From Paucilactobacillus vaccinostercus DSM 20634 (GTDB taxonomy: Bacteria > Bacillota > Bacilli > Lactobacillales > Lactobacillaceae), in the NCBI RefSeq assembly GCF_001436295.1, contig NZ_AYYY01000063.1, forward strand, positions 199,210 through 263,209: a stretch of DNA of 64,000 nt, given 5' to 3'. Each line of letters opens with the position of its first letter. The first letter of the stretch is position 1. Shown one piece after another: positions 44,226-57,559 of the stretch. Under the pieces are notes generated by a model, which saw nothing but the letters and a program-made list of their open reading frames with translations, did no database searches and was not told where the DNA came from. A program made the translations under genes and the position numbers.

Positions 44226-44253
44226 TTGCTTTTTGGGATAGAACTGATATTAT
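44226..44253 (+). promoter_or_regulatory. recA promoter candidate
   Basis: TTGCTT (44226-44231) and TATTAT (44248-44253), preceded by TGA (extended -10), are 16 bases apart. Confidence 0.6.
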
Positions 44254-44291
44254 TAATTAAGAATGAGTTTCCATTTTAAGGAGGAACACAA

Positions 44292-45347
44292 TTGGCTGAT
44301 GCAAGACAGGCAGCCTTAGATGCTGCCCTAAGAAAAATTGAAAAAAACTTCGGTAAGGGATCAATCATGCGAATGGGCGATCAAGCCGATATGAAAATTG
44401 CTACTGTTTCTAGTGGGTCAATTGCACTTGATGATGCACTGGGCGTGGGTGGTTACCCGCGGGGACGAATCGTTGAAATGTATGGTCCTGAAAGTTCTGG
44501 TAAAACAACGGTTGCACTGCATGCCGTTGCTGAAGTTCAGAAACAAGGTGGCACTGCGGCCTATATCGATGCCGAAAATGCGCTTGATCCACAGTATGCG
44601 GAAGCGCTAGGGGTTAATATCGACGCGCTGCTATTATCGCAACCAGATACTGGGGAAGAGGGATTGGAAATTGCTGATGCCTTGATTTCCAGTGGTGCGG
44701 TTGACATCGTGGTAATCGATTCAGTGGCGGCCTTAGTGCCTCGCGCTGAAATTGAAGGCGAAATGGGTGATGCGCATGTTGGATTGCAAGCCCGTTTGAT
44801 GTCACAGGCCTTACGGAAATTGTCTGGCTCAATTAATAAAACGAAGACAATTGCTATTTTTATTAACCAAATCCGTGAAAAAGTCGGTGTCATGTTTGGT
44901 AATCCCGAAACAACACCCGGTGGACGGGCCCTTAAATTCTACTCAACAATTCGGTTGGAAATTCGACGTGCTGAACAGATTAAGGATGGGACCAATGTGA
45001 TTGGTAACCGGACAAAGATTAAAGTCGTCAAGAATAAAGTTGCGCCACCGTTCCGGCGTGCTGAACTTGATATCATGTACGGGCAAGGAATTTCCAAAAC
45101 TGGTGAATTACTTGATATGGCCGTTGAGAAAGACTTGGTTAATAAGAGTGGTGCCTGGTATTCATATGGTGATGACCGGATTGGACAGGGACGAGAAAAT
45201 GCTAAACAATACTTAGCTGATCATCCCGACAAGATGGAAGAGCTTATGCACAAAGTTCGAGTTGCGTATGGAATGGAAGCTGACGATAGTGTTGATACAG
45301 AGAATACTGATCCCAGTGAATTAAATTTAGATGATTCTCAAGAGTAA
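44292..45347 (+). CDS. recA: Recombinase RecA
   Basis: A 351-residue DNA strand-exchange ATPase and SOS coprotease. Walker A GPESSGKT is at 65-72, the [17 protein letters not shown] block (near 139-155) spans Walker B and loop 1, and loop 2 lies in the [13 protein letters not shown] stretch (near 198-210). The C-terminus is acidic ([16 protein letters not shown]). It begins with TTG 44292 after AAGGAGG, common for lactobacillus recA. SOS control is indicated by the LexA box. Confidence 0.98.
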   Translation: MADARQAALDAALRKIEKNFGKGSIMRMGDQADMKIATVSSGSIALDDALGVGGYPRGRIVEMYGPESSGKTTVALHAVAEVQKQGGTAAYIDAENALDPQYAEALGVNIDALLLSQPDTGEEGLEIADALISSGAVDIVVIDSVAALVPRAEIEGEMGDAHVGLQARLMSQALRKLSGSINKTKTIAIFINQIREKVGVMFGNPETTPGGRALKFYSTIRLEIRRAEQIKDGTNVIGNRTKIKVVKNKVAPPFRRAELDIMYGQGISKTGELLDMAVEKDLVNKSGAWYSYGDDRIGQGRENAKQYLADHPDKMEELMHKVRVAYGMEADDSVDTENTDPSELNLDDSQE

Positions 45348-45356
45348 TTAATTTTG

Positions 45357-45392
45357 AAAAGATGGCATGCATTTGAAATGCCATCTTTTTTG
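45357..45392 (+). terminator. recA terminator
   Basis: AAAAGATGGCAT (45357-45368) pairs perfectly with ATGCCATCTTTT (45378-45389), followed by T residues. Confidence 0.93.
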
Positions 45393-45414
45393 TACGCATA
45401 AACTTGACAATTAG

Positions 45415-45443
45415 TTGACATGTTTACCGTGCAATATTAGAAT
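45415..45443 (+). promoter_or_regulatory. rny promoter
   Basis: TTGACA (45415-45420) and TAGAAT (45438-45443) are 17 bases apart. A second TTGACA (45404-45409) lies just upstream. Confidence 0.8.
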
Positions 45444-45531
45444 TAACACAGTGTAAATAATCAATTAACACGTTAAATTAAATAGATTATTTGACCAACA
45501 GCAATTTAATAGTTGATGCGGAGGTGAAAAA

Positions 45532-47091
45532 ATGAATGCACTAAGCATAATTCTCGCCGCGATCGCTATTGTTGTCGGAGTCATTGTGGGATACATGGCC
45601 AAGAAAACGTCTTATGAACGCCAACTTGATCAGGCCCACAATAGTGCCGAAGGAATTATCTCTGATGCGAAAAAGGAAGCTGAGACTGCAAAAAAAGAAG
45701 CTGTTTTAGAAGCCAAAGAAGAAAGTCATCAGTATCGTGAAAGCGTTGAAGAAGAGCTAAAGGGTCGACGTGCGGAAGTTCAAAAGCAAGAAGACCGATT
45801 ATTACAACGTGAAACGACACTTGATCGCAAAGATAATGCCCTTGAAAAACGCGAAAATGTTCTGAGCGCGCGAGAAAATAAGTTAGGCAAGCAAGAAGAG
45901 CAGATTCAAAAAGATCAACAACAAGTAACAGAATTGATTGACCAACGCCAGGCTGAACTTGAAAGAGTGGCGGAGATGTCTCAAGAGGACGCGCGAACTG
46001 AAATTCTTGATGCAATGAAGAAACAGTTGAAACACGAACGCGAAATCATGATTCGGGATAGTGAACAAGAAGCTGCTGCAGTAGCGGATAAAAAGGCTAA
46101 GAACTTGATTGTCAGTGCAATTCAGCGAAGTGCCGCGGATATGGTTTCTGAAACGACTGTATCGGTGGTAACTTTGCCCAATGATGATATGAAGGGTCGG
46201 ATTATCGGTCGGGAAGGCCGAAATATTCGAACGCTTGAAACGTTGACTGGGATTGATTTGATTATTGATGATACCCCTGAAGCAGTAGTACTTAGCGGCT
46301 TTGATCCTGTTCGTCGTGAAATTGCCAAAATTGCGCTTGAAAAGTTGATTCAAGATGGTCGGATTCATCCGGCACGGATTGAAGAAGCCGTTGAAAAAGC
46401 ACAAAAGGAAATGGATCAACAATTACGGGAAACTGGGGAGCAAACTGTCTTTGATCTAGGAATTCATTCGATTCATCCAGATTTGATTAAAATTATCGGA
46501 CGGATGAAGTATCGGACGAGTTACGGGCAAAATGTGTTGGATCATTCGATTGAAGTTGCCAAGTTAGCAGGAATCTTGGCTGCTGAACTTGGTGAGGATG
46601 TTACATTAGCAAAGCGCGCGGGATTATTACACGATATCGGTAAAGCAGTTGATCATGAAGTGGAAGGTTCACACGTTGAATTAGGTGTTGAACTGACTAC
46701 GAAGTATAAAGAAAATCCGGTTGTGATTAATACAATCGCGTCTCATCATGGGGATGTTGAACCGGAATCTGTAATCGCTGTCCTTGTTGCAACATCGGAT
46801 GCTATTTCGGGTGCCCGTCCAGGTGCCAGAAGTGAATCACTTGAGAACTATATTCAACGATTAAAGCAATTGGAGAGTATTGCGAACAAGCATCGTGGTG
46901 TGGATCATAGTTATGCCATTCAGGCTGGACGAGAAGTCCGTGTGATCGTTAAGCCAAAGATGATTTCAGACTTGCAGGCAACGGAGCTCTCACATGATAT
47001 TAAACAGGAAATTGAAAAAGACCTGGAATATCCAGGCCATATCAAGGTAACTGTTATTCGAGAAGTTCGTTCAGTAGATTACGCTAAATAA
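45532..47091 (+). CDS. rny: Ribonuclease Y
   Basis: A 519-residue membrane-anchored endoribonuclease that initiates mRNA decay in Firmicutes. It has an N-terminal membrane segment (2-22), a long charged coiled coil (25-200), a KH domain (near 210-270, [15 protein letters not shown]) and an HD domain with HD in [12 protein letters not shown] (near 363-374). ATG 45532 follows GGAGGTGA. B. subtilis has ymdB after rny, which is missing here; mutS follows instead. Confidence 0.96.
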   Translation: MNALSIILAAIAIVVGVIVGYMAKKTSYERQLDQAHNSAEGIISDAKKEAETAKKEAVLEAKEESHQYRESVEEELKGRRAEVQKQEDRLLQRETTLDRKDNALEKRENVLSARENKLGKQEEQIQKDQQQVTELIDQRQAELERVAEMSQEDARTEILDAMKKQLKHEREIMIRDSEQEAAAVADKKAKNLIVSAIQRSAADMVSETTVSVVTLPNDDMKGRIIGREGRNIRTLETLTGIDLIIDDTPEAVVLSGFDPVRREIAKIALEKLIQDGRIHPARIEEAVEKAQKEMDQQLRETGEQTVFDLGIHSIHPDLIKIIGRMKYRTSYGQNVLDHSIEVAKLAGILAAELGEDVTLAKRAGLLHDIGKAVDHEVEGSHVELGVELTTKYKENPVVINTIASHHGDVEPESVIAVLVATSDAISGARPGARSESLENYIQRLKQLESIANKHRGVDHSYAIQAGREVRVIVKPKMISDLQATELSHDIKQEIEKDLEYPGHIKVTVIREVRSVDYAK

Positions 47092-47135
47092 GGATTGGAG
47101 GGAGTTGATGACTTCCTTCAATCCTTATTTGTTGT
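47086..47135 (+). terminator. Long hairpin overlapping the rny stop codon
   Basis: AAATAAGGATTG (47086-47097) pairs perfectly with CAATCCTTATTT (47119-47130), and the inner GAGGGAGT pairs with ACTTCCTT including two G-U, about 20 bp in all. The T tract is modest (ATTTGTTGTT). Confidence 0.8.
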
Positions 47136-47213
47136 TGATCTGCAGATAGAATCGACGATAAAAAGCAATGAAACGTGGTAGAATTATACTATTAATTTAA
47201 TGAGGTGAAATCA

Positions 47214-49850
47214 GTGTCAACAAAGACAAGTGAAACGCCAATGATGAAACAATATCAGGCGGTTAAAGATCAGTATCCGGACGCATTTTTATTTTATCGA
47301 TTAGGTGATTTTTATGAGTTATTTAATGATGATGCGATTAAGGGATCACAATTACTAGAGTTGACGCTCACACAACGAAACAAAAATTCAGTTCATCCTA
47401 TTCCGATGTGCGGGGTGCCCCATCATGCGGTTCAAAACTACGTTGATATTTTAATTGATCAGGGGTATAAAGTTGCTATCTGTGAACAGATGGAAGACCC
47501 CAAGTTGGCGAAGGGGATGGTTAAGCGTGAAGTGACGCGCTTAGTGACCCCTGGAACCCAGATGGATTTATCCGGTGATCAAGCACGAGATAACAATTAT
47601 TTGACAGCATTAATTCAGCAAGGCACCCAGTATGGATTTGCGTATGCGGATTTATCAACCGGTGAATTAAAAACGAGCGTGCTTGACACAAGTGATTCGT
47701 TGCTCAACGAAATGATTAATTTACGAACCAAGGAAATTGTAGTCGACGATTCTGTGGCGGCACAATTGACGGATCGATTTGCTGCCCAGTCAATTCTTGT
47801 ATCACATCAAAACGAGATTGTTGAGTCCGCAGAAGTTAGCTATTTGTCACAAGATTTAACCAGTCAACTGGAAAAACAGGTTGTGGGATCACTAGTGTCG
47901 TATTTGACGACCACCCAAAAGCGAACGCTGGCTCATCTTCAACGGGCAGTGGCATATGAACCATCATACTTTTTGAAGATGGATCATTATTCTAAGTATA
48001 ATCTAGAATTAACGACCAATATTCGTAGTGGTAAGAAGCAGGGAACCCTCGTTTGGTTGCTCGATGAGACTAAAACCGCAATGGGAAGTCGGCTACTCAA
48101 ACAATGGCTGGATCGACCGTTACTGAATGAAACTGAAATTGAGCAACGCCAAGATAAGGTTCAGGTCTTATTGGATCATTACTTTGAACGGAGTAACCTA
48201 CAAGATGAATTGACGAAAGTATACGATCTTGAACGGTTAGCCGGTCGTGTCGCTTACGGAAGTGTGAATGGTCGTGATCTGATCCAGTTAAAAACTTCGT
48301 TACAACAGATCCCCAAAATTCGGTACGTCCTCGAGTCGCTTAATTCACCAGTGTTTGACCAGTTATTGACAACGTTGGATCCGTTAGATGATATTGTAGA
48401 CTTATTAGATCGGTCAATTGACGAAGAGTCCCCCATTTCGGTCACCGATGGTGGTGTGATTAAGGATCATTATAATACGCAACTAGATGAGTACCGTGAT
48501 GCGATGAAGAATGGGAAGCAATGGATTGCCCAGTTGGAGGCTCAAGAGCGGCAGACTACTGGGATCAACAACCTAAAAATCGGGTTTAACCATGTGTTTG
48601 GCTATTATATCGAGGTTACCAAGGCGAACTTAGGTAAACTCCCCGATGACCGTTATGAACGTAAACAGACGTTAACGAATGCGGAACGGTTTTCAACACC
48701 GGAATTAAAGGAAAAGGAATCGTTAATTCTTGAGGCACAGGATAAGTCTACGGCTCTTGAATATTCGCTGTTTACCCAGATTCGAGAACAGGTGAAGGCC
48801 TCAATTGAACGCCTACAACAATTAGCCAAGCAGGTGGCACAGTTAGACGTTTTACAAAGCTTTGCAGTAGTAAGTGAAACTTATCATTTTGTGCGACCTA
48901 GTTTCACCCGTGGTCACGATTTGGAAATCGAAGAGGGACGACACCCAGTTGTCGAAAAATTTATGGGTCATCAAACTTATGTTCCTAATGATGTTGTCAT
49001 GAACGATCAAACCACGATTTTACTGATCACCGGTCCCAACATGTCTGGTAAGAGCACCTATATGCGGCAATTAGCATTAACGGTGGTGATGGCACAGATG
49101 GGATGCTTTGTACCTGCCAAGAAGGCACAATTACCAATTTTTGATCAGATTTTCACGCGAATTGGGGCCGCCGATGATCTAATTTCTGGTCAAAGTACGT
49201 TTATGGTTGAAATGCAGGAAGCGAATAACGCGCTGAGTCATGCGAGTGAAAATAGCCTGATTTTATTTGATGAAATTGGTCGGGGGACAGCCACATATGA
49301 TGGAATGGCTTTGGCGCAAGCAATTATTGAGTTTGTCCACGAGAAAGTACATGCCAAAACCCTTTTCTCAACCCATTACCACGAATTAACGGATTTAGAT
49401 CAGACATTATCGGCATTAAAGAATGTTCATGTGGGCGCCGTGGAGAAAAACGGAGAACTGGTATTTTTACACAAAGTTGAAGACGGACCGGCAGATCAAT
49501 CATACGGGATTCATGTGGCCAAACTTGCTGGTATGCCTGCCAGTCTTTTGATGCGTGCTAACGATATTTTGCAGGGACTAGAGGAAAAGGCGGTTACACT
49601 GCCACAAGAAAAGCCAACAACCGTTGCTGCACAACCAGTAGTTGGGCAGCTACCAGAATCTTCTGAGGAACCCGCCCAAGACTATGAGGTAGATGCCCAC
49701 GAAGCCGATCAACTGGCTTTATTTGACCCTGTCGATGTTGATCCGAAGACTAACAAGGTGTTAGAGCAGTTAAAACATTTGAATTTGATGGCCATGACCC
49801 CAATGGATGTTATGAATAAAATGTATGAATGGCAACAGAAACTACAGTAG
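47214..49850 (+). CDS. mutS: DNA mismatch repair protein MutS
   Basis: An 878-residue mismatch sensor. The mismatch-binding Phe-x-Glu lies in [10 protein letters not shown] (F-Y-E), Walker [10 protein letters not shown] is at 607-615, and the [14 protein letters not shown] block marks Walker B and the signature. A linker (near 800-840) and a short C-terminal helical domain follow. The GTG at 47205 is within the GAGGTGA ribosome site, so GTG 47214 is the start. mutL follows 24 bases later. Confidence 0.97.
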   Translation: MSTKTSETPMMKQYQAVKDQYPDAFLFYRLGDFYELFNDDAIKGSQLLELTLTQRNKNSVHPIPMCGVPHHAVQNYVDILIDQGYKVAICEQMEDPKLAKGMVKREVTRLVTPGTQMDLSGDQARDNNYLTALIQQGTQYGFAYADLSTGELKTSVLDTSDSLLNEMINLRTKEIVVDDSVAAQLTDRFAAQSILVSHQNEIVESAEVSYLSQDLTSQLEKQVVGSLVSYLTTTQKRTLAHLQRAVAYEPSYFLKMDHYSKYNLELTTNIRSGKKQGTLVWLLDETKTAMGSRLLKQWLDRPLLNETEIEQRQDKVQVLLDHYFERSNLQDELTKVYDLERLAGRVAYGSVNGRDLIQLKTSLQQIPKIRYVLESLNSPVFDQLLTTLDPLDDIVDLLDRSIDEESPISVTDGGVIKDHYNTQLDEYRDAMKNGKQWIAQLEAQERQTTGINNLKIGFNHVFGYYIEVTKANLGKLPDDRYERKQTLTNAERFSTPELKEKESLILEAQDKSTALEYSLFTQIREQVKASIERLQQLAKQVAQLDVLQSFAVVSETYHFVRPSFTRGHDLEIEEGRHPVVEKFMGHQTYVPNDVVMNDQTTILLITGPNMSGKSTYMRQLALTVVMAQMGCFVPAKKAQLPIFDQIFTRIGAADDLISGQSTFMVEMQEANNALSHASENSLILFDEIGRGTATYDGMALAQAIIEFVHEKVHAKTLFSTHYHELTDLDQTLSALKNVHVGAVEKNGELVFLHKVEDGPADQSYGIHVAKLAGMPASLLMRANDILQGLEEKAVTLPQEKPTTVAAQPVVGQLPESSEEPAQDYEVDAHEADQLALFDPVDVDPKTNKVLEQLKHLNLMAMTPMDVMNKMYEWQQKLQ

Positions 49851-49874
49851 TCAAGTGCTAGGAGGGAGGACACA

Positions 49875-51842
49875 GTGAGTCAAATCCATGAACTAAGTGA
49901 CGTACTCGCGGATCAAATTGCCGCTGGTGAAGTGATTGAGCGGCCAGCTTCAATCGTCAAAGAATTGGTTGAAAACGCGTTGGATGCCCATAGTCGACAA
50001 ATCGACATCATTGTTACCGAAGCAGGTTTAGGTCAAATCCGGATTATTGACGACGGCGACGGAATTGATCAGGCAGATGTGGCAATTGCGTTTAAACGGC
50101 ACGCGACCAGTAAAATACAAAGTCCCAAGGACCTCTTTCGCATTAAAACGCTCGGATTTCGGGGTGAAGCTTTGCCAAGTATCGCGTCCGTTGCAGACGT
50201 GATTATGACAACGGCAACCGGCAGTGAGCAGGGAACGGAAATTCATATTCGCGGCGGTGAAACCATCACGATGAAGCCCGCAACGGCCCGGCCGGGAACT
50301 GATATTACCGTCACCGACTTATTTTTTAATACTCCGGCACGGTTAAAATATTTAAAATCACCACAGACGGAGTTAGCTCAAATTACCGATATTGTCGATC
50401 GCTTGGCATTAGCTCACGCTGAGGTCGCATTTTCGTTAACCCATAATGAGCGTGAATTACTTCGAACGGTGGGGAATGGTAACCTCCAACAGGTGATTGC
50501 TGCAATTTATGGCAATACGAATGCACAAAAAATGATACCAATTGAAACGCAGGATCCGGACTTTTCTGTTCGCGGCTTCACATCGCTACCCGAGGTGACT
50601 CGTTCCTCTCGGCAATATATTTCGATCATTATTAACCAACGCTATATTCGTAATTTCCAACTTACTAAGGCAATTATTCAGGGATATGGCTCAAAGCTGA
50701 TGATTGGTCGGTTCCCAATGAGTGTACTGTTGATTGAACTAGACCCAGTGTTGATTGATGTCAACGTGCACCCAGCGAAAAAAGAAGTTCGAATCAGTAA
50801 GGAAAGCCAGTTGGAGGGGCTCATTACGATGGCCATCCAACAACAGATGGCGAAACAAAATCTCATTCCAGATGTCCTTGAAGACTTTCATCAAGCACCG
50901 GCCATTGATTTTAGCGCGCTACAAAAGAATTTAAACGAAGCTTCTATTACCTATCCGGTTAATGATGGAGCGCCGTCAGAACACGTCAATAGTGATGAAC
51001 AAGCACCAGTGTCGGCGTCCGTGGGCGATGAGGCAGTTGCTGAAGTCACGCCGATTGTGATTAAACACCGTGCTGAACTGAACGGTCCGGCAATGCAGGC
51101 CTTTACGGCTCGTTACCCACAAGAAGTGGTAGCCAGCCCAGCTCAGGTCAATGAAGCTTCAGCGGGCACTAATACTGAATTAGAACTCGAACCGACCAGC
51201 ACGTCTGAAAAAGAACGGTTTCCACAGTTGCAATATTTGGGGCAGATGCATGGAACATTCTTGTTGGCGCAAGCTAGTGATGGCCTATACATTGTTGATC
51301 AACATGCAGCACAGGAACGTATTAATTACGAATATTACCGCCAAAAGATTGGTGAAGTGAGTGATGATCAGCAAAACTTACTTATTCCACTTGTATTGGA
51401 TTATTCGACGGTAGATGTCTTAACGATTAGTGATCATTTAGATACTTTAAAACAGGTTGGCCTGTACTTAGAGTCCTTTGGACAAAATAGTTTTGTGGTC
51501 CATTCGCACCCCACCTGGATCAAGCAGGGGCAAGAAGAAGCGACAATTCGAGAGATGATTGACTGGATTATTAAGGATGGGCGGCTGACAGTGGCACAGT
51601 TTCGGGAGAAGACGGCCATTATGATGAGTTGTAAGCGTGCTATTAAGGCGAATCACCATCTGGACGATCAACAGGCCAAAGCTTTGTTAAAACGGCTGCC
51701 AGAGTGCGAAAATCCCTTTAATTGCCCCCATGGTCGGCCAGTGCTGATTCATTTTGATAATACGGAACTAGAAAAAATGTTTAAACGGATTCAAGATAGC
51801 CACGATCCCTATGCGGCTGAATTTGATGAACACGAATTTTAA
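49875..51842 (+). CDS. mutL: DNA mismatch repair protein MutL with endonuclease motif
   Basis: A 655-residue GHKL ATPase. The N-terminal motifs [30 protein letters not shown] and [10 protein letters not shown] are intact. The C-terminal domain has the metal-dependent endonuclease signature [12 protein letters not shown] (near 475-486) and the zinc-site [12 protein letters not shown] and NCPHGRP motifs, so it should nick DNA, as expected where MutH is absent. A variable linker (about 340-450) joins the two parts. GTG 49875 follows AGGAGGGAGG. Confidence 0.97.
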   Translation: MSQIHELSDVLADQIAAGEVIERPASIVKELVENALDAHSRQIDIIVTEAGLGQIRIIDDGDGIDQADVAIAFKRHATSKIQSPKDLFRIKTLGFRGEALPSIASVADVIMTTATGSEQGTEIHIRGGETITMKPATARPGTDITVTDLFFNTPARLKYLKSPQTELAQITDIVDRLALAHAEVAFSLTHNERELLRTVGNGNLQQVIAAIYGNTNAQKMIPIETQDPDFSVRGFTSLPEVTRSSRQYISIIINQRYIRNFQLTKAIIQGYGSKLMIGRFPMSVLLIELDPVLIDVNVHPAKKEVRISKESQLEGLITMAIQQQMAKQNLIPDVLEDFHQAPAIDFSALQKNLNEASITYPVNDGAPSEHVNSDEQAPVSASVGDEAVAEVTPIVIKHRAELNGPAMQAFTARYPQEVVASPAQVNEASAGTNTELELEPTSTSEKERFPQLQYLGQMHGTFLLAQASDGLYIVDQHAAQERINYEYYRQKIGEVSDDQQNLLIPLVLDYSTVDVLTISDHLDTLKQVGLYLESFGQNSFVVHSHPTWIKQGQEEATIREMIDWIIKDGRLTVAQFREKTAIMMSCKRAIKANHHLDDQQAKALLKRLPECENPFNCPHGRPVLIHFDNTELEKMFKRIQDSHDPYAAEFDEHEF

Positions 51843-51925
51843 TTAGCGAAACCGGTGGTCGAACGGGTCAGTCGGAACGAGATATGATACAATTGTACGG
51901 ATATTGAAAAAAGGTAGGAAAAACC

Positions 51926-52525
51926 ATGTTTGAGTATTTTGAAGGCTTCGTGACGATTGTGACACCAGCATTTGTTGTACTAGATGTGCACGGTGTTGGG
52001 TATAAGTTAATGACGGCTAATCCATATCGTTACCAAGAAGATGATCAAAAAAAGGTGCGCATTTTTGTGTACCAAGCAGTTCGAGATAATGATATGGCAC
52101 TGTATGGTTTTTACGACCAAGAAGAAAAAGCACTATTTGAAAAATTGATTAATGTTTCTGGAATTGGCCCGAAAAGTGCCCTTGCTATTTTAGCGAATAC
52201 CGATCACAGTGGTTTGGTTGACGCAATTGCCGGGGATGACGTTGCTTATTTGACGAAGTTCCCAGGCATTGGCAAGAAAACAGCCGGCCAAATTATATTG
52301 GATTTGAAGGATAAAATTGGGCAGTTGAGTCAACCAGATTTATTCCATGAAACCAACGCAACGCAAACAACTGATCAGCCGGCCTTACAAGATGCCCTTG
52401 CCGCTTTAGAGGCGCTGGGGTATCGGAGTAAAGAAGTCGAAAAGATTGCCAAAAAGTTACGGGAGTTACCGACAACCACTACCGACGAGTATCTTCGGCA
52501 TGGATTGACATTACTCACAAAATAA
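51926..52525 (+). CDS. ruvA: Holliday junction helicase subunit RuvA
   Basis: A 199-residue protein that binds four-way junctions and loads RuvB. It has the OB-fold start [26 protein letters not shown], two helix-hairpin-helix motifs ([13 protein letters not shown] near 78-90; [16 protein letters not shown] near 112-127) and the C-terminal RuvB-contact domain (near 150-199). ATG 51926 has AAAAGGTAGG. An extended -10, TGATACAAT (51885-51893), lies upstream; no LexA box is evident. ruvB follows 18 bases after the stop. Confidence 0.97.
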   Translation: MFEYFEGFVTIVTPAFVVLDVHGVGYKLMTANPYRYQEDDQKKVRIFVYQAVRDNDMALYGFYDQEEKALFEKLINVSGIGPKSALAILANTDHSGLVDAIAGDDVAYLTKFPGIGKKTAGQIILDLKDKIGQLSQPDLFHETNATQTTDQPALQDALAALEALGYRSKEVEKIAKKLRELPTTTTDEYLRHGLTLLTK

Positions 52526-52543
52526 TTGAGAGGAGGCGGTCAC

Positions 52544-53563
52544 ATGGATGATGATCAAGTGATGTCATCACGGGCAAGCGACGAGCAAGAAGCGTCGCTT
52601 GAGCTGTCACTACGGCCCCATTTACTGAGTGAATACGTTGGTCAGCAAAAAATTAAGCATGAATTGTCTGTGTATATTAAGGCTGCTGGTGAACGACAAG
52701 AAGCACTGGATCATGTGTTACTGTATGGGCCGCCAGGATTGGGAAAGACGACGTTAGCGATGGTGATTGCCAACGAAATGCATGTTCATATTAAAACGAC
52801 TAGTGGACCGGCGATTGAAAAGCCAGGTGATTTGGTTGCATTATTGAACGAGTTGGAACCCGGGGACGTGCTGTTTATTGATGAAATTCACCGCTTACCA
52901 AAAATTGTCGAAGAAATGCTCTATTCAGCAATGGAAGACTTTTTTGTAGATATTGTGGTCGGTCAGGGGCCCACAGCCCATCCCATTCATTTCCCATTAC
53001 CGCCGTTTACCTTGATCGGTGCAACGACTCGGGCGGGGGTGTTATCGGCGCCGTTACGCGATCGTTTTGGAATTGTAGAGCATATGGACTATTATCAAAC
53101 AACGGAATTAGAGCAAATTGTTAAGCGTTCATCGCGGATATTTAACGCGGCAATTGAGCCAGCGGGCGCTCATGAGCTGGCACTCCGGTCACGGGGAACA
53201 CCTCGAATTGCCAATCGATTATTGAAGCGTGTACGTGATTTTGCCCAGGTTGGCGGTCATGAGGCCATTGATCAAGCAATTGTGGCTTCCGCGTTAGACC
53301 TGCTACGGGTGGATAGTCGCGGCCTAGATGAAGTCGATAATAAGTTATTAATGACCATTATCAATTTTTATCAGGGAGGTCCGGTGGGACTTAATACATT
53401 GGCGGCCAATATTGGTGAAGAGGCGAATACGATCGCTGAAATGTATGAACCCTACCTGCTGCAGATTGGTTTTTTAAATCGAACACCACGGGGGCGGGTT
53501 GCGACACCCGCTGCATATGAACACCTTGGATTAGACTATTATGAACTCAGAGGAGAAAAATGA
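52544..53563 (+). CDS. ruvB: Holliday junction helicase motor RuvB
   Basis: A 339-residue AAA+ motor that drives branch migration. Walker [10 protein letters not shown] is near 64-72, Walker [10 protein letters not shown] near 115-123, and the GATTRAG sensor near 163-169; the C-terminal winged helix ([16 protein letters not shown]) is complete. The frame is open from 52526, but GAGGAGG before ATG 52544 fixes the start. Its stop overlaps the start region of queA. Confidence 0.97.
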   Translation: MDDDQVMSSRASDEQEASLELSLRPHLLSEYVGQQKIKHELSVYIKAAGERQEALDHVLLYGPPGLGKTTLAMVIANEMHVHIKTTSGPAIEKPGDLVALLNELEPGDVLFIDEIHRLPKIVEEMLYSAMEDFFVDIVVGQGPTAHPIHFPLPPFTLIGATTRAGVLSAPLRDRFGIVEHMDYYQTTELEQIVKRSSRIFNAAIEPAGAHELALRSRGTPRIANRLLKRVRDFAQVGGHEAIDQAIVASALDLLRVDSRGLDEVDNKLLMTIINFYQGGPVGLNTLAANIGEEANTIAEMYEPYLLQIGFLNRTPRGRVATPAAYEHLGLDYYELRGEK

Positions 53564-54600
53564 TGACTGAATTAACTGTTGATGACTTTGATTACGATTT
53601 ACCACATGAATTAATTGCGCAGACCCCCATAAAGAAACGTGATGCTTCTCGTTTACTTGTTTTGGATCATAAAACTGGTCAGATGCAGGATCAGCATTTC
53701 TATGATATTTTGGATCAGTTACATGCTGGGGATGCAGTTGTAATGAATAATTCTCGGGTTCTCCCAGCCCGCTTGTACGGCGTAAAGCCTGATACGGGTG
53801 GCCATGTTGAAGTGTTGTTGCTGAATAACACTGAAGGTGATGTGTGGGAAACACTGGTTAAACCGGCTAAGCGAATTAAGCCAGGAACGGAAATCAAGTT
53901 TGGCGACGGTGAGCTGACTGCTACCGTGACTGAAGAACTGGAACACGGTGGACGTATGATCGAATTTCATTATGACGGTATTTTTCTAGAAGTGTTAGAG
54001 AAATTAGGAGAAACACCATTGCCACCCTACATTAAGGAAAAACTTGATGATCCAGAACGTTACCAAACCGTATATGCGAAAGAAAATGGATCGGCAGCTG
54101 CGCCAACAGCCGGCCTCCATTGGACCAAGGAACTACTTCAGAAGGTCGAAGAAAAGGGCGTTAAGTTAGTATATTTAACCTTGCATGTCGGACTTGGAAC
54201 TTTTCGTCCGGTCGACGAAAAAAACATCGAAGATCATAAAATGCATAGTGAATTTTATCGGCTAGATGCGCAGTCGGCTCAAACGCTTAACGATGTTCGA
54301 GCAAATGGGGGGCGGATTATTGCGACTGGGACGACTTCAATCCGGACACTAGAGACAATTGGATCAAAGTTTGACGGTGAAATTAAACCTGATTCTGGTT
54401 GGACCGATATCTTTATTAAGCCAGGTTATGATTGGAAGGTCGTGGACGCGTTTATTACAAACTTCCATTTACCAAAATCAACGCTGGTGATGCTGGTTGC
54501 TTCGTTTACCGGCCGTGATACGATTTTGAACGCGTACCAACATGCGATTGAAGAAAAGTATCGTTTCTTTAGTTTCGGAGATGCAATGTTTATTAAGTAA
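53563..54600 (+). CDS. queA: S-adenosylmethionine:tRNA ribosyltransferase-isomerase QueA
   Basis: A 345-residue enzyme that builds epoxyqueuosine at the tRNA wobble position from preQ1, using SAM as ribosyl donor. Family blocks are [14 protein letters not shown] (near 6-19), RVLPARLYG and [11 protein letters not shown] (near 206-216). ATG 53563 lies 7 bases after AGGAG; ATG 53560 is the other candidate, but only 4 bases after it. The start overlaps the ruvB stop, so translation is coupled. tgt comes next. Confidence 0.96.
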   Translation: MTELTVDDFDYDLPHELIAQTPIKKRDASRLLVLDHKTGQMQDQHFYDILDQLHAGDAVVMNNSRVLPARLYGVKPDTGGHVEVLLLNNTEGDVWETLVKPAKRIKPGTEIKFGDGELTATVTEELEHGGRMIEFHYDGIFLEVLEKLGETPLPPYIKEKLDDPERYQTVYAKENGSAAAPTAGLHWTKELLQKVEEKGVKLVYLTLHVGLGTFRPVDEKNIEDHKMHSEFYRLDAQSAQTLNDVRANGGRIIATGTTSIRTLETIGSKFDGEIKPDSGWTDIFIKPGYDWKVVDAFITNFHLPKSTLVMLVASFTGRDTILNAYQHAIEEKYRFFSFGDAMFIK

Positions 54601-54612
54601 AGCGAAGGGTAG

Positions 54613-55761
<1,149 letters not shown>

Positions 55762-55829
55762 GTTAGTGGTAATTTAAGTCATTTTTTGATATGGTGTAGT
55801 ATAGTAAATTCGAAAGGGTGTCAATCTAA

Positions 55830-56246
55830 ATGAACTATTCAGGAATTTTGATTATCGTTGCGATGGTCGCTGTTATGTACTTCTTAATGATCCGGCCACA
55901 ACAAAGACAAAGAAAGCAACACCAGGATATGGTGAGCCAATTAAAGAAGGGCGACGAAGTGATTACAATTGGTCGCTTGCATGGGACGGTTGATGAAGTT
56001 AATACTAGCAATCGGACTGTTGTTCTTGATTGCGAAGGAATTTATCTGACATTTGATTTGTCAGCAATCGCGACAGTTGTTCGTCCTGATGCTAAGGCGG
56101 AAGCTTCAACTAGTGAGACCACTACTGAAGACATCGAAGAAGCAAAGGCTGAACCTAAAGAAGTTGCCAGTGACGCAACGACTGCTGATTCACAAGAAGC
56201 AGCAGCTAGCGAAGTGGCTGATGACAGCGAAGAAGCTGCTAAGTAA
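55830..56246 (+). CDS. yajC: Preprotein translocase accessory subunit YajC
   Basis: A 138-residue protein with one N-terminal membrane segment (4-22, ILIIVAMVAVMYFLMIRPQ) and a basic patch RQRKQHQDM, followed by the YajC domain to about residue 88. The last 50 residues are an Ala/Glu/Asp/Ser-rich, strongly acidic tail not typical of short YajC. It associates with SecDF-YidC in other bacteria; secDF is not beside it here. ATG 55830 follows GAAAGGGTG. Confidence 0.92.
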   Translation: MNYSGILIIVAMVAVMYFLMIRPQQRQRKQHQDMVSQLKKGDEVITIGRLHGTVDEVNTSNRTVVLDCEGIYLTFDLSAIATVVRPDAKAEASTSETTTEDIEEAKAEPKEVASDATTADSQEAAASEVADDSEEAAK

Positions 56247-56259
56247 TAATTTGTTAACG

Positions 56260-56302
56260 ACACACCGGTTGGTTTCGTAAGAAACTAGTCAGTGTGTTTT
56301 TT
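56260..56302 (+). terminator. yajC terminator
   Basis: ACACAC (56260-56265) pairs with GTGTGT (56292-56297), and TGGTTTC (56270-56276) pairs with GAAACTA (56281-56287) around GTAA. An internal loop separates the two, and a T run follows. Confidence 0.82.
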
Positions 56303-56327
56303 ATTCTGGTGAAATAGAGGTGAAAAG

Positions 56328-57455
56328 ATGAAGGCGTTTATGCAATCGGCTTTGAAAGTGGATGCATCTCGACAAATTGTGCATATCGATATGGATGCTT
56401 TTTATGCTTCCGTGGAAATGCGAGATCACCCACAATGGCGCCGCCAACCGTTAGTGATTGCCCACGATCCACGTTTGAACGGTGGGCATGGTGTGGTTGC
56501 AACAGCTAATTATGTCGCACGTCAAGCAGGGGTCCATTCGGCGATGAGCGCACAGGAGGCACTCAAACTGGCCCCCAATGCTGTATTTAAAACACCGGAT
56601 TTTGCTCACTATCGTCAGGTTTCTGATCAGATTCACGCGATTTTTCATCGATACACGGACAAGATTGAATCGGTGGCACTCGATGAAGCGTACCTAGATG
56701 TGACGGATAATAAACTTGGAATTAGTAGTGCGGTGCAGTTGGCCCATGAATTACAGGCCCAAATTTATGATGAGGTTCAATTAACGTGTTCTACCGGAAT
56801 TTCGTACAATAAGTTTCTGGCAAAATTAGCATCAGATTATTGCAAGCCGGTGGGGGTTACAATCGTGATGCCAGATGATGTCCACGATTTTTTAATGCGG
56901 TTACCAATTGAGAAATTTCGGGGCGTTGGGAAAAAGACAGTGCCGAAAATGCACGAATTGAATATTATGAACGGACAAGATCTTTATGATCAGAGTGAAA
57001 ATGGGTTAATGCAGGCATTTGGCAAATTGGGGTACCAGCTATATCGCCGCGTTCGTGGGATTGATGATCGACCGGTGGCATATCAGCGAGATCGAAAGTC
57101 AATTGGTAAGGAACGAACCTATAATCATGTTTTGATTGCCGATAGTGAAATTGATCAGCAATTGAGGTATTTAGCACGATTGGTCGCACAGACGCTTACG
57201 AAACATCAAAAGCATGGTCAAACTGTGGTCCTGAAGGTCCGTTATCAAGATTTCACGACTCTGACGAAGCGGTTAACGCAGGTGGAGTACTTTGAAAACG
57301 ATCCAGAGGTATTGTACCAAGCCGCGTTGACGCTTCAAGAACAACTTAATCGTGGTGAGCAGCCCATTCGATTACTTGGCATCACGGTCACTAATCTAGT
57401 GGCATTGGAATTTGAAAATCTGACATTACCTCTTTGGCGTAATGATAAATCGTGA
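56328..57455 (+). CDS. dinB: DNA polymerase IV (Y family)
   Basis: A 375-residue translesion polymerase. The catalytic carboxylates are D21 in [12 protein letters not shown] and D119/E120 in [10 protein letters not shown]. The [14 protein letters not shown] helix-hairpin-helix (near 197-210) and the little-finger domain (near 240-360) are present. A beta-clamp-binding peptide may lie near the end (LPLWRN). ATG 56328 follows AGAGGTGA. No LexA box was seen upstream. Confidence 0.94.
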   Translation: MKAFMQSALKVDASRQIVHIDMDAFYASVEMRDHPQWRRQPLVIAHDPRLNGGHGVVATANYVARQAGVHSAMSAQEALKLAPNAVFKTPDFAHYRQVSDQIHAIFHRYTDKIESVALDEAYLDVTDNKLGISSAVQLAHELQAQIYDEVQLTCSTGISYNKFLAKLASDYCKPVGVTIVMPDDVHDFLMRLPIEKFRGVGKKTVPKMHELNIMNGQDLYDQSENGLMQAFGKLGYQLYRRVRGIDDRPVAYQRDRKSIGKERTYNHVLIADSEIDQQLRYLARLVAQTLTKHQKHGQTVVLKVRYQDFTTLTKRLTQVEYFENDPEVLYQAALTLQEQLNRGEQPIRLLGITVTNLVALEFENLTLPLWRNDKS

Positions 57456-57476
57456 TAATACCAATTAGATCAACGT

Positions 57477-57505
57477 TTGAAAGTCTTTTGAATAACCTGT
57501 ATACT
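57477..57505 (+). promoter_or_regulatory. nrnA promoter
   Basis: TTGAAA (57477-57482) and TATACT (57500-57505) are 17 bases apart. Confidence 0.78.
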
Positions 57506-57559
57506 TAGGAACGATTTAGTACCGGTTCTACTTTAATGAAGAAGGGACACTTAATACCA

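Noticed and set aside
45883..46422. 179-codon open frame on the minus strand inside rny
   Set aside because: Lies fully antisense to RNase Y, has no ribosome site and reads as a Phe/Asn/Leu-rich shadow of the real gene.
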